DNA of 40,781 nucleotides from an uncultured Butyricicoccus sp. (GCA_934532985.1 CAKTAV010000016.1:1-40781), one strand, 5' to 3'. Positions 17,516-26,086 are shown, numbered from the stretch's first letter. The notes: a model not told the origin generated them from the sequence alone. Numbers and translations are program-made.

Positions 17516-17554
17516 CAAGGCTGTCTGGACAAGTAATCTGGACAGCCTTTTTTT
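17516..17554 (+). terminator. terminator of the phosphofructokinase gene
   Basis: AAGGCTGTC (17517-17525) / GACAGCCTT (17541-17549) followed by a run of T, 33 bases past the stop and just before the RBS of the next gene. Confidence 0.88.
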
Positions 17555-17576
17555 GAAGAAAGGAGAGGATTACCGT

Positions 17577-18389
17577 ATGAGAGCCGCATTATTGCAGCTC
17601 ATGGTTTCGGATCGCGAAACGGCGGATCAGCGCTCACAGCGGGTACAGTCTCTGCTGTCGCGCTTTTCTGAGCAGAAGGAGCACTATGATATTCTGCTGC
17701 TTCCGGAACTGTGGAAGGTAGGATATTCAAATTATGAACATTATCATCGAGGGGCGGAACCGCTGCATGGAGGAACCGTGCGGACGTTTTCGCGCTGGGC
17801 ACAGCGACTGTCCTGCACGATGATACCGGGAAGCTTTCTGGAGCGGCAAAAGGAAGGCGGACTGTACAACGCGATGCCGCTGATTGAAGCGGATGGCACA
17901 CCGCGGGCGATCTATCGCAAGATTCATCTGTTTGGCTATGAATCGGAAGAGCGAAAACTGCTGGAACCCGGGAGAGAAATTGTGACCGCGCAGACCGGAG
18001 CAGGACGAATTGGCATGGCAACCTGCTATGATCTGCGCTTTCCGGAGCAGTTCCGCGCGATGGCAGACGCCGGGGCGGAAATATTTTGTGTGGCTGCGGC
18101 ATGGCCAAGGGAACGCCGCAGCGACTGGCGGACGTTCTGCCGAGCACGAGCACTGGAAAACCAATGTTATCTGCTGGCGTGCAACAATGTGGGGCGGCTC
18201 AATGGTGTTATTGGCGCAGGACACAGCATGATTGTGGCACCAGATGGAACGATTTTGGCAGAAGCAGGGGAAGAGGAAGAGCTGGTGACGGCGGAAATGG
18301 ATCTGCGCACAGTGGCACGTGTGCGGAAGACGTTTCCGGCGCTGCATGACCGCGTTGCGATGGATTCGCTGACGGTAGTTACCCAATAA
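17577..18389 (+). CDS. carbon-nitrogen hydrolase (nitrilase superfamily, omega-amidase-like)
   Basis: 270 residues. The catalytic Glu-Lys-Cys triad is visible: Glu in LLPELWKVGY, Lys in YRKIHLFGYE, and Cys in ATCYDLRFPEQFR. The CYDLRFPE context and size fit the YafV/Nit2 omega-amidase branch, which hydrolyses alpha-keto acid amides such as 2-oxoglutaramate; the substrate is an inference. Proximity to glutamate synthase would suit a nitrogen-salvage role but there is no shared operon. The ATG at 17577 is preceded by AGGAGAGG at eight bases; an upstream TTG at 17553 lies inside the terminator tail and was not chosen. Confidence 0.9.
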   Translation: MRAALLQLMVSDRETADQRSQRVQSLLSRFSEQKEHYDILLLPELWKVGYSNYEHYHRGAEPLHGGTVRTFSRWAQRLSCTMIPGSFLERQKEGGLYNAMPLIEADGTPRAIYRKIHLFGYESEERKLLEPGREIVTAQTGAGRIGMATCYDLRFPEQFRAMADAGAEIFCVAAAWPRERRSDWRTFCRARALENQCYLLACNNVGRLNGVIGAGHSMIVAPDGTILAEAGEEEELVTAEMDLRTVARVRKTFPALHDRVAMDSLTVVTQ

Positions 18390-18402
18390 ACAGACAAGAA
18401 AA

Positions 18403-18431
18403 AAACGGCTGACCATGACGGTCAGCCGTTT
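18403..18431. terminator. bidirectional terminator between the nitrilase and pckA
   Basis: Perfect 12-bp stem AAACGGCTGACC (18403-18414) / GGTCAGCCGTTT (18420-18431). A- and T-tracts flank it for both convergent genes. Confidence 0.88.
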
Positions 18432-18456
18432 GTCGTTTCGATTAAAATCGCAGCAC

Positions 18457-20022
18457 TTATGCCTTCGGGCCAGCGTTTACGATTTCGTCCGGCATGTGGG
18501 AGTACTTCTCAGAGAAGTTCTTGACGAACATTGCAGACAACTTTGCAGCAGCTTCCTTGTATGCGTTCTGGTCAGCCCAAGTCTTTGCCGGGATCAGCAG
18601 CTCGTCCGGAACACCTGGGCAGGTGGTCGGAACAGAAACGCCGAAGTACGGATCTTCTACGAAGTCGCTCTTCAGCAGCTCGCCGGTCAGAGCAGCGGTA
18701 ACCATAGCACGGGTGTACTTCAGCTTGGTGCGCTCGCCGGTGCCATTCCAGCCGGTGTTAACCAGGTAAACCGATGCGCCGGTTTTTTCTACCTTTTCCT
18801 TCAGCATAGCGGCATACTTTGCCGGATCCAGCGGCAGGAACGGTTCACCAAAACAGGTGGAGAAGGTCGGAACCGGCTCCTTAACGCCGATTTCCGTGCC
18901 AGCTAGCTTGGAGGTAAAGCCGGAAACGAAGTAGTACATTGCCTGCTCGTTGCTCAGCTTAGAGATCGGAGGCAGAACGCCGAATGCGTCTGCGGTCAGG
19001 AAGATAACGGTCTTCGGGATACCGCCCTGACCAGACATTTCTGCGTTGTTGATATATTCTACCGGGTAGCCAACACGGGAGTTGACAGCCAGAGAGTCGT
19101 CGTCAAAGTCAAACTCACGGGTCTCGTCGTCCATAACAACGTTCTCAACCAGTGCGCCAAACTTGATGGCGTTGTAGATATCCGGCTCATTCTCAGCGGA
19201 CAGGTTGATGCACTTTGCGTAGCAGCCGCCCTCGATGTTGAATACGCCGTCATCCGACCAGCCGTGCTCGTCGTCGCCGATCAGCTTACGGTTCGGGTCA
19301 GCGGACAGGGTGGTCTTGCCGGTGCCGGACAGGCCGAAGAAAACAGCGGAATCGCCGTCAACACCGATATTTGCGGAGCAATGCATCGGGAAAACGCCTT
19401 CCTTCGGCAGGATGTAGTTCATGGTGGAGAAGACAGACTTCTTGATCTCACCAGCGTACCGGGAGCCAACGATGATGATAACCTTCTTCTCGTAGTCGAT
19501 CACGATAGCAGCCTCAGAACGGGTGCCGTCGATCTCCGGAATGCACTTGAAGCCCGGTGCCGCGATAACGGTGTAGTCCTCCGAGAAGTTCTCCAGCTCC
19601 TCTGCACTCGGACGGCGCAGCAACTGATGGATGAACATGTTCTGAGAGGCCAGCTCGTTTACGATGCGGAAGGACTTGGTGTACTTCGGATCAGCGCCTG
19701 CGAAGCCGTCGAAAATAAAGATTTCCTTGTTCTGCAGGTAAGCGATAACCTTGCTGTACAGTGCGTCGAAGCACTCCTGAGACATCGGCTTGTTAACCTT
19801 GCCCCATGCAATTTCGTCATGTACGCCCTCGCTGTCAACGATGAACTTATCGTTGGCGGAGCGGCCGGTGTACTTGCCAGTCTTAACAACCAGAGCGCCG
19901 GTGTTGGACAGCTTGCCCTCACCGCGACGAAGCGCATGCTCGGTCAGCTGAGCCGGAGTCAGGTTGCGATAAACTGCGGCAGCATTGATGATACCCAGCT
20001 TTTCTAAACCATAGGTGTTCAT
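18457..20022 (-). CDS. pckA: phosphoenolpyruvate carboxykinase (ATP)
   Basis: 521 residues, normal length. It interconverts oxaloacetate plus ATP with PEP, CO2 and ADP; in fermenters it often runs towards oxaloacetate. The P-loop and metal region is GLSGTGKTTLSADPNRKLIGDDEHGW. GRSANDKFIVD, FPMHCSANIG, EGGCYAK and 'NTGWNGTGERTKLKYTRAMVTAAL' are the further family blocks. GGAGGT lies eight bases before the ATG at 20022. It is monocistronic, with a leader of about 125 bases containing a GCGGG/CCCGC hairpin. Confidence 0.97.
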   Translation of the reverse strand: MNTYGLEKLGIINAAAVYRNLTPAQLTEHALRRGEGKLSNTGALVVKTGKYTGRSANDKFIVDSEGVHDEIAWGKVNKPMSQECFDALYSKVIAYLQNKEIFIFDGFAGADPKYTKSFRIVNELASQNMFIHQLLRRPSAEELENFSEDYTVIAAPGFKCIPEIDGTRSEAAIVIDYEKKVIIIVGSRYAGEIKKSVFSTMNYILPKEGVFPMHCSANIGVDGDSAVFFGLSGTGKTTLSADPNRKLIGDDEHGWSDDGVFNIEGGCYAKCINLSAENEPDIYNAIKFGALVENVVMDDETREFDFDDDSLAVNSRVGYPVEYINNAEMSGQGGIPKTVIFLTADAFGVLPPISKLSNEQAMYYFVSGFTSKLAGTEIGVKEPVPTFSTCFGEPFLPLDPAKYAAMLKEKVEKTGASVYLVNTGWNGTGERTKLKYTRAMVTAALTGELLKSDFVEDPYFGVSVPTTCPGVPDELLIPAKTWADQNAYKEAAAKLSAMFVKNFSEKYSHMPDEIVNAGPKA

Positions 20023-20153
20023 TGGGTTGTACCTCCATATAAATTACATAAGTGATGCAAAGTACCGCCAATCCTGCGATTTTCATCATCTTCCGGCGGA
20101 TTCTTGCAAAGAAAAGCCAGCGGGAAAACAGTACCCCGCCTGTGTCCAGTAAT

Positions 20154-20182
20154 ACGATACCACATTACCTAGAAGAAATCAA
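20154..20182 (-). promoter_or_regulatory. promoter of pckA
   Basis: Minus strand TTGATT (20177-20182), 17-base spacer, TATCGT (20154-20159). Between pckA and the next terminator the stretch 20023-20263 holds only this promoter and the pckA leader; a 76-codon plus-strand reading frame there has no coding character. Confidence 0.6.
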
Positions 20183-20263
20183 GGGAGAAATCGAGCGTTT
20201 TTGTGCTATGTTGATTGTTTTGAAAACAAAACGGGCTGTAACATGTAGTCTTGTTCAAAACAG

Positions 20264-20301
20264 AGAAAAAACAGACTCCTGACGGAACGCCGTCAAGAGC
20301 C
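20264..20301 (-). terminator. terminator of the D,D-carboxypeptidase gene
   Basis: Minus strand stem GGCTCTTGACGG / CCGTCAGGAGTC (20290-20301 / 20274-20285, 12 bp with two G-U pairs, loop CGTT) followed by GTTTTTT. Confidence 0.88.
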
Positions 20302-20353
20302 TGCAAAAGTTTGTGGTTGTGTGCAAAAAGGATATGGTATGTCGGATGACAGC

Positions 20354-21208
20354 TTATGACGATACCTTGCCGAGGTATTCTTCCAGACAAAGCCCCTCCT
20401 GCTGCATGGTGTGCGCCGCCGTGATTCCGACATAACGGAAGTGCCATGGCTCGTAAATCACGCCGGTAATTTCCGTCTTGTCCTCCGGATAGCGCAGGAC
20501 AAAGCCGTAGTCGGTGCAGTGCTTTTTCAGCCAGTGAAACGCCTTAGTGTTTTCAAAGCCGCGTGTCAGGCTGGAATACTTTTCGGAATACTGCGTGTTG
20601 ACAATATCCGCCGCCAAACCGGTTGCGTGTTCGGACGTGCCTGGCTGTGCGACGACGCGGGCGGCGGCGCGGCGTGCCTGCTTCCGGCTTTTGCCTGCGG
20701 CGCGCTGTTTTTCCACCTGACGTGCAAACAGGCGGGTCTGATAGGAGTCATCGCGGTAGGCGGAGCAGATATAGAGATCATGTCCGGCCTTTTGTCCGTC
20801 TGCAATCATGCGCAGAAGGGATTTGGCGGCGCGCTTGTCAAATTGCTTGCCGTCGCCGATATCCGTCAGCTTAGGCTGGAACTTGTCCGACAACAGGTTG
20901 TCCCCATTGACCAGAACCAGCTGCCAGCGTTTGGCACGCTTTTGATAGAGCTTCTGTATGGCCTGCTCCTGTACGGCCTCAACGACCTGCACCTCGTAAT
21001 TACTCATAGTTTGTCCATCCGGCAGAGTGACCAGCGGCAGCTGAACTTCCGAGTTATCATCACTCACACAGATAGAAGCCGACTGCGTCGGTGTGGTCGA
21101 TGCAGCAGGCGTCGTATCCTCTGCGGCGGCATAGGTCGCCAAAAAGGAAGCACAGACCATCACGGCCGCCAGACGGAGCGGTATCGGTAAAAGAAAAGGT
21201 TGTTTCAT
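20354..21208 (-). CDS. D-alanyl-D-alanine carboxypeptidase, VanY-like (peptidase M15B)
   Basis: 284 residues. It trims the terminal D-Ala from peptidoglycan stem peptides outside the cell. An N-terminal signal peptide (about 1-29, ending AAAE) is followed by a variable region. The zinc-peptidase domain has SEHATGLAADIV (His and Asp metal ligands) and EPWHFRYVG (catalytic Glu and third ligand His). The ATG at 21208 has only a weak upstream GGTGA, and the predicted leader is about ten bases, so translation initiation may be unusual. It is transcribed alone, although PflX-like lies just upstream on the same strand. Confidence 0.92.
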   Translation of the reverse strand: MKQPFLLPIPLRLAAVMVCASFLATYAAAEDTTPAASTTPTQSASICVSDDNSEVQLPLVTLPDGQTMSNYEVQVVEAVQEQAIQKLYQKRAKRWQLVLVNGDNLLSDKFQPKLTDIGDGKQFDKRAAKSLLRMIADGQKAGHDLYICSAYRDDSYQTRLFARQVEKQRAAGKSRKQARRAAARVVAQPGTSEHATGLAADIVNTQYSEKYSSLTRGFENTKAFHWLKKHCTDYGFVLRYPEDKTEITGVIYEPWHFRYVGITAAHTMQQEGLCLEEYLGKVSS

Positions 21209-21225
21209 TCATAATCACCAACACA

Positions 21226-21254
21226 ATACTACTCAGTTTTGGTAAAAAAGTCAA
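21226..21254 (-). promoter_or_regulatory. promoter of the D,D-carboxypeptidase gene
   Basis: Minus strand TTGACT (21249-21254), 17-base spacer, TAGTAT (21226-21231). The transcription start would fall about ten bases before the start codon. Confidence 0.75.
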
Positions 21255-21292
21255 ACGGAAGCGGTCGAATTTGCAAATTGTTTTCGATTGTT

Positions 21293-22198
21293 TTACGAAT
21301 GCTGCACACCTGTTCCGTCAAAATGAGGAATAAAGCTCTCTCCGACGGACTCACTGTCCTGTGTGTAACCGCTCAGGCCAAGCGACTGTATGAGGGAGCA
21401 GGCGTCGTCATACTCTTTATCCGTCAAGCGGCGGTTTAGCTCCGGAAAGGCATCCAGCCGATGAAAAGGGGTGAACTGCCGCATCAAACTGAATAGAATG
21501 CGGTCGCCCCAACGCTTGGCGGCCTGCCGCAGCAGCTGAGAGGTGTCGCCGGAAAGACCGGGCAGCATGAGATGGCGGACGATGGTTCCGCGTGTCAGCA
21601 GTCCAGCGGATGAAAACTGCGGGGCGCCGGTCTGGCGCACCATCTCGTCAATGGCCTCGCAGGCAACTTCGAAATAATCCGGTGCGGCGGAGTATCGGTC
21701 GGCGTAATAGCTGCTGTAATACTTGAAATCCGGCAGGTAAATATCCACCAGCCCGTCCAGCGTGCGCAAAGTTTCGACGGTTTCGTATCCGCTGCTGTTC
21801 CACACAAACGGAATAGATAGACCGCGTGTGCGCGCCAGAATCATGGACTCCCGCACGGAGGGTGCATAATGGGTCGGCGTGACGAGATCAATATTGTGTG
21901 CGCCCTGCTGTTCGAGCGACAAAAAGGTGTCGGCTAGATCGGATACCGAGGCCAGCACACCGCTGGCGCAGGCCTGCTGTCCGCTGATGACGGCGTTTTG
22001 GCAAAAGACACAGCGCAGAGAGCAGTGGCAGAAAAAGACCGTACCGGCGCCGTTCGTGCCGGAGAGGCAGGGTTCTTCCCACAGGTGTAAACCGGCGCGC
22101 CCGATGCGCATCTGGTCGCTGGCGCCGCAAAAGCCGATGTGACCTGCGGTGCGGTCGATGCGGCAGTTGCGTGGACAGAGGGTGCAGGAGGAATACAT
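21293..22198 (-). CDS. PflX-like radical SAM protein (COG1313)
   Basis: 301 residues. Residues 1-25 have a cysteine-rich N-terminus CTLCPRNCRIDRTAGHIGFCG; the radical SAM core CxxxCxxC follows at CSLRCVFCQN. This layout fits the PflX family, homologues of pyruvate formate-lyase activating enzyme, whose partner is unknown. No glycyl-radical enzyme gene is in the window, so the substrate cannot be inferred. The ATG has AGAAGG nearby. The gene ends about 85 bases before the carboxypeptidase start, with no clear terminator between. Confidence 0.88.
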   Translation of the reverse strand: MYSSCTLCPRNCRIDRTAGHIGFCGASDQMRIGRAGLHLWEEPCLSGTNGAGTVFFCHCSLRCVFCQNAVISGQQACASGVLASVSDLADTFLSLEQQGAHNIDLVTPTHYAPSVRESMILARTRGLSIPFVWNSSGYETVETLRTLDGLVDIYLPDFKYYSSYYADRYSAAPDYFEVACEAIDEMVRQTGAPQFSSAGLLTRGTIVRHLMLPGLSGDTSQLLRQAAKRWGDRILFSLMRQFTPFHRLDAFPELNRRLTDKEYDDACSLIQSLGLSGYTQDSESVGESFIPHFDGTGVQHS

Positions 22199-22228
22199 GA
22201 AGAACCTTCTTTCTTGGGTAATATGTGG

Positions 22229-22251
22229 TTACAATACGATTGAAATTGTAA
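22229..22251. promoter_or_regulatory. operator-like palindrome upstream of the PflX-like gene
   Basis: TTACAAT (22229-22235) and ATTGTAA (22245-22251) are perfect 7-bp arms around a nine-base spacer, about 30 bases before the PflX-like start in the divergent intergenic region. Candidate binding site for a dimeric regulator; no regulator is assigned. Confidence 0.4.
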
Positions 22252-22279
22252 AAATCTTATAAATAAATGAAGAGCACAA

Positions 22280-22308
22280 TTGACAGAGACAGTAAAACAC
22301 AATAGAGT
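22280..22308 (+). promoter_or_regulatory. promoter of the secreted membrane-anchored protein
   Basis: Perfect TTGACA (22280-22285), 17-base spacer, TAGAGT (22303-22308). Confidence 0.7.
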
Positions 22309-22380
22309 GAGAGAAACAGCAGACAATCTATCTGTAGGAAAAGCAACATCCATGTGCAGAAAGAAACGGGGGAACAAATT

Positions 22381-23187
22381 ATGCGATGGATTCACGGACA
22401 AAAGATGGTTGTCCTGTCGCTGCTGACGATAGGATTTGTGGTTGGATCAGCGCAGGCGGCGCAGATCGAGCGTCTGCCGCAGTCCGAGGACTATGCTGCG
22501 GTGGTATCGGACACCGAAAACACGATCGCGAAGGAACTCAACAGCTGGAATACCGAGCGGGATCTTACAGCGAAGGTGACGGCAGATGATCTGGACTGGA
22601 GCCGCGCATACCGCAGCTATGGGGAGAGCGGAGATCTGTTTGCCCAGACTGATGCGACCTATGCACAGATACAAGCAGAACTGGATTATGACTGGGTGCT
22701 GCCGGTGGAAATGGACGGAACGGATGTGTATGTTGTACTGGATAGGACGGATAGTAAGAACCAGCCGCAGTGGAAGATTTCCGGCATCAGTGAGGATATT
22801 ACACTGACGCCGGAGGATGTGGAACAACGGCTGTCCACGGCGGGAAAGCAGGCACAGCACATGATGCTGATCGGCGGAACGGATGAGCAGACCGCGCACA
22901 TGGTGGTGCTGGAAAACAAGAATCAGCCGCCGGAGATTGTCTTTTTGTCCGAGAAGGATTCTGCGGTGAATCCGGAGGTGGAACCGCTGGCGGCTGGTGA
23001 AACGCCAAAGCAGGATGTGCTGTATTCGTTTTCCGAAGCAGCTGCGGCAATGCAGAAGCAGGACAGAAGTGATACCGTGCCAGAAACCCAAGAGAGCAGC
23101 GTGCCGTGGGGCATGATTGCCGTGCTCGGTGCGGTCATCGTGGCTGTTATTTGTTGGGCAGTGTACCGGAAAAAGAAAACAAAATAA
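22381..23187 (+). CDS. secreted protein with C-terminal membrane anchor, unknown function
   Basis: 268 residues from the ATG at 22381, chosen for GGGGG eight bases upstream and because it starts a clean signal peptide (MVVLSLLTIGFVVGSAQA, cleavage after AQA near residue 26). A GTG 27 bases earlier lacks a suitable site. The exported part (27-240) is acidic and has no motif I recognise. Residues about 242-262 (WGMIAVLGAVIVAVICWAVY) are a membrane segment followed by the positive tail RKKKTK. There is no LPxTG, so it would be a type I membrane protein with its bulk outside. It is monocistronic. Confidence 0.8.
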   Translation: MRWIHGQKMVVLSLLTIGFVVGSAQAAQIERLPQSEDYAAVVSDTENTIAKELNSWNTERDLTAKVTADDLDWSRAYRSYGESGDLFAQTDATYAQIQAELDYDWVLPVEMDGTDVYVVLDRTDSKNQPQWKISGISEDITLTPEDVEQRLSTAGKQAQHMMLIGGTDEQTAHMVVLENKNQPPEIVFLSEKDSAVNPEVEPLAAGETPKQDVLYSFSEAAAAMQKQDRSDTVPETQESSVPWGMIAVLGAVIVAVICWAVYRKKKTK

Positions 23188-23195
23188 CCCTTCCC

Positions 23196-23236
23196 ACAGG
23201 CGGCGGAGAAATCTGCCGTCTGTTTTGTTTTTTTAG
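23196..23236 (+). terminator. terminator of the membrane-anchored protein gene
   Basis: ACAGGCGGC (23196-23204) / GCCGTCTGT (23215-23223), one G-U pair, followed by TTTGTTTTTTT. Confidence 0.88.
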
Positions 23237-23248
23237 TATAGCATAGTG

Positions 23249-23278
23249 TTGGGCAAAACGCGAATTTCATGATATACT
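23249..23278 (+). promoter_or_regulatory. promoter of the cupin-adenine deaminase operon
   Basis: TTGGGC (23249-23254), 18-base spacer, TATACT (23273-23278). Confidence 0.6.
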
Positions 23279-23306
23279 AAGAGGGAAATCAGAGAGGAGC
23301 GGTTGC

Positions 23307-23636
23307 ATGAAGATTGATTTTTCTCGGCTACATGAGATCACGATTCCCCAGATGAATCGCGGGGAGGGCTGCGTCTCCACACGGATGTTCATGGACCCGA
23401 ATGGGAAGATTATCCGCAGTGTGCTGCCGAAGGGTGCGTCGATCGGCGCACATCAGCACTTGACTAACAGTGAGGTGGATTATGTGCTGTCCGGAATGGG
23501 CACGGCGGTATGTGACGGCGAGGAGGAAGTGCTGGCGGCGGGCTGCTGCCATTACTGTCCCAAGGGCTCGACCCATAGCATTCAGAACACCGGTGATGAG
23601 GATATGGTGCTGTTTACGGTGGTATCCGAGCGATAA
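23307..23636 (+). CDS. small cupin-domain protein
   Basis: 109 residues forming a single cupin barrel. Metal-ligand motif 1 is seen as GASIGAHQHLTNSEVDYVLSG (His-x-His and Glu) and motif 2 as CHYCPKGSTHSIQN. The enzymatic or binding role cannot be told from sequence. GAGAGGAG precedes the ATG by seven bases. It is 25 bases before the adenine deaminase gene and almost certainly cotranscribed with it, which hints at a role linked to purine salvage (inference). Confidence 0.88.
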   Translation: MKIDFSRLHEITIPQMNRGEGCVSTRMFMDPNGKIIRSVLPKGASIGAHQHLTNSEVDYVLSGMGTAVCDGEEEVLAAGCCHYCPKGSTHSIQNTGDEDMVLFTVVSER

Positions 23637-23661
23637 GATGATGTATGGAGGAGGGATTCCC

Positions 23662-25350
23662 TTGAATTATAAACGATTGACCGACGCGGCGCGCGGGCTG
23701 TGTCCGGCGGATGTGCTGTTTCGCGGCGGCATGGTGCTGAATGTCTTTTCCGGCGAATTGCAGCGGGCGGATCTGGCGGTGACAGACGGCATCGTCGTCG
23801 GCGTTGGCACAGGATATGAAGCGAATAGCGTGGTTGACGTGACGGGCAAAACGCTGATTCCGGGTCTGATTGACGGACATCTGCATCTGGAATCGACGAT
23901 GGTCACACCGTCGGAGCTGGTTGAGGTTGCGGTACAGCACGGCACAACGACCTATCTGGTGGACCCGCACGAGGCGGCAAACGTGCGCGGCGGCGAAGGT
24001 ATTCAGTACATTTTGGATGAGACCGAGGACGTTCCAGCAAATGTCTACGTTATGATGCCGTCCTGCGTTCCGGCGCTGCCGACGGAGGACAATGGCGCAT
24101 CGTTTGGTGCGGAAGAGATGAAGCCGTTTTTACAGCATCCGCGGGTGCTCGGTCTGGGTGAGGTCATGGACTATGTCTCGACGATTACCGCCGAGCCAGG
24201 AATGCGCGCAAAGCTGGATCTGTTTGCGGGGCGTCCACGTGACGGACATGCTCCGGGACTGAGCGGAAAGGAATTGCAGGCATACGTTCTGTCCGGTGTG
24301 CAGACCGACCATGAGTCGAGCACGGTAGAAGAAATGCTGGAAAAGCACCGGCTGGGCATACACATTTTGATTCGTGAGGGTAGCGCGGCGCGTAATTTGG
24401 ACACGCTGGTGCGCGGCGTGGTAGACAATCATCTGGATACCCACCGATTCTCGTTCTGTACGGATGACAAGCACATCGAGGATATTCGCGCGGAGGGACA
24501 TATTGACTGCTGCGTTCGCCGCGCGATTGCACTGGGCATTCCGGCAAAGGACGCCGTACAGATGGCGACGATCAACACGGCAAAACAGTATGGACTGGAG
24601 CGACTTGGCGCGCTGGCACCGGGCTATCAGGCGGATATTCTGGTGCTGGATGATCTGGATACTGTGGCCATTTCGGCGGTTTATTATGCGGGAGAGAACG
24701 TTGCGTCGTTCCACGCACAGCCGAAGCTGCGTGCGGACAGCGACCTGCGCCGCACCGTAAATTGTCGTCCGGTTGTGCCGGAGCAGCTAAATTATGCGGT
24801 GGGCGAGAGCAATCCGGTCATCGGTCTTGTGCCGGGGCAGATTGTGACCGTGCGTGAGGATGTCGCCCTGCCGCAGGAAAACGGTCTGTTTCTCCCGGAC
24901 GCGACCTACAGCAAGATCGCCTGCGTGGAACGTCATCATGCGACGGGCAAGGTCGGCGTCGGTGCGGTGCGCGGATTTGGCATTTGCGGCGGCGCAGTGG
25001 CGTCCACGGTCGGACATGACAGCCATAACCTGATTGTCGTCGGCGATAACGACGCGGATATGTTGAAGGCGATTGACACGCTGCGCGCGTGCGGCGGTGG
25101 CTACACGGTGGTGTCGCACGGTGAGGTGCTGGACACGGTCGAGCTGCCGATTCTAGGCATGATGAGCGACGCCGGATTTGACACGGTGCAGAAAACCTTG
25201 CAGCGCATGGTGAAAAAGGTGCACGGCTTGGGCGTGCCTGAGGACATTTCGCCGTTTATCCTGCTGTCGTTCTTGGCGCTGCCGGTCATTCCGGAGCTGC
25301 GCATTACGCCACGCGGACTGTTTGATGTGACCAAAATGAGCTTTGTATAA
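23662..25350 (+). CDS. ade: adenine deaminase
   Basis: 562 residues. It deaminates adenine to hypoxanthine with ammonia release. Amidohydrolase metal motifs: GLIDGHLHLEST (His73, His75), the bridging Glu in VLGLGEVMDY, His in GHAPGLSG, His in QTDHESS, and FCTDDKH. The C-terminal domain ends in the Ade-specific region VASTVGHDSHNLIVVGDND. I choose TTG at 23662, because GGAGGAGGG (23647-23655) lies six bases before it; ATG codons at 23638/23641 have no RBS and precede that site. The second gene of the operon with the cupin. Confidence 0.95.
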   Translation: MNYKRLTDAARGLCPADVLFRGGMVLNVFSGELQRADLAVTDGIVVGVGTGYEANSVVDVTGKTLIPGLIDGHLHLESTMVTPSELVEVAVQHGTTTYLVDPHEAANVRGGEGIQYILDETEDVPANVYVMMPSCVPALPTEDNGASFGAEEMKPFLQHPRVLGLGEVMDYVSTITAEPGMRAKLDLFAGRPRDGHAPGLSGKELQAYVLSGVQTDHESSTVEEMLEKHRLGIHILIREGSAARNLDTLVRGVVDNHLDTHRFSFCTDDKHIEDIRAEGHIDCCVRRAIALGIPAKDAVQMATINTAKQYGLERLGALAPGYQADILVLDDLDTVAISAVYYAGENVASFHAQPKLRADSDLRRTVNCRPVVPEQLNYAVGESNPVIGLVPGQIVTVREDVALPQENGLFLPDATYSKIACVERHHATGKVGVGAVRGFGICGGAVASTVGHDSHNLIVVGDNDADMLKAIDTLRACGGGYTVVSHGEVLDTVELPILGMMSDAGFDTVQKTLQRMVKKVHGLGVPEDISPFILLSFLALPVIPELRITPRGLFDVTKMSFV

Positions 25351-25374
25351 ATACAAAATAAATAACAGCAAACG

Positions 25375-25416
25375 AAAACGCTTCGGAGCCATGCATGCGA
25401 CTTCGAAGCGTTTTTT
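25375..25416. terminator. bidirectional terminator between ade and a HAD phosphatase
   Basis: AAAACGCTTCG (25375-25385) / CGAAGCGTTTT (25404-25414) followed by T; the A-tract on the other side serves the convergent gene. Confidence 0.9.
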
Positions 25417-25435
25417 GCTGTAATTTTTGTTGCAA

Positions 25436-26086
25436 TTAGAGTGACAGCAGGTGATCGGTCAGCTGCTGCGGGGTTTCAATGATATAGGCCGCGCCGCATT
25501 CCTCCGCTTCCTCGCGGCTGCCAAAGCCGAACAGAACGTAGGTGCAGTCGATGCCGCAGGCGCGGGAGCCTTCGACATCGTGGCGGCGGTCACCGATCAT
25601 GTGCACGCGGGCAGGATCGGGATGACCGGCACGCTCCAGCGCGAGCCGAACGACGGATTCCTTGCTGTTGATGCGGCCGTCCAGCGTCGAGCCGCAGATT
25701 TCTTCCAGCAATGGCGTCAGACCAAATCGCTCGGCGATCCGGCGGGAGTAAACCTCTGGCTTGCTGGTCGCCATAAAGCAGTGCTTTCCGGCGTTATTCA
25801 GCGCGCGAAGCACGTCGTGCATCCCATCGTATACCATGTTTTCAAACAGTCCGACCTCGGAGTAGCGCTCGCGATATTTTTCTACGGCGCGTTCCGCCAT
25901 TTCGGGGCTGAGACCGCAGATCAGCTGAAAGCTGTCAATCAGCGGAGGCCCGATGAACGGACGCAGCGAGGCGCGGTCAGGAACCGGTGCACCCAACTCA
26001 TTCAGGGCGTATTCGACACTGCGCAGAATGCCTTCTCCGGAGTTGGTGAGTGTGCCGTCGAGATCAAACAGATAATAGTCTTTCAT
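25436..26086 (-). CDS. HAD-superfamily phosphatase, phosphoglycolate phosphatase-like
   Basis: 216 residues. HAD motif I is FDLDGTLTNS (nucleophile Asp8, acid Asp10), motif II TSKP, motif III Lys in SKESVV, and motif IV MIGDRRHDVEGSRACGID. An alpha-helical cap at about 15-85 places it in subclass I with Gph/PgmB-like enzymes; small phosphate esters are the likely substrates but the specific one is unknown. GGAAGT is ahead of the ATG. It is separated by 44 bases from the upstream GHL10-type gene on the same strand and may be cotranscribed with it. Confidence 0.88.
   Translation of the reverse strand: MKDYYLFDLDGTLTNSGEGILRSVEYALNELGAPVPDRASLRPFIGPPLIDSFQLICGLSPEMAERAVEKYRERYSEVGLFENMVYDGMHDVLRALNNAGKHCFMATSKPEVYSRRIAERFGLTPLLEEICGSTLDGRINSKESVVRLALERAGHPDPARVHMIGDRRHDVEGSRACGIDCTYVLFGFGSREEAEECGAAYIIETPQQLTDHLLSL

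Noticed and set aside
18415..18906. Plus-strand frame opposite the end of pckA
   Set aside because: It starts inside a terminator hairpin and runs antisense to conserved PEP carboxykinase blocks.
20052..20282. Plus-strand 76-codon frame upstream of pckA
   Set aside because: No RBS, no recognisable pattern, and it overlaps the pckA promoter and the end of the carboxypeptidase terminator.
22247..22380. Longer GTG-started version of the secreted protein at 22354
   Set aside because: No RBS in front, and it would add a polar segment before a signal peptide that is complete from the ATG at 22381.
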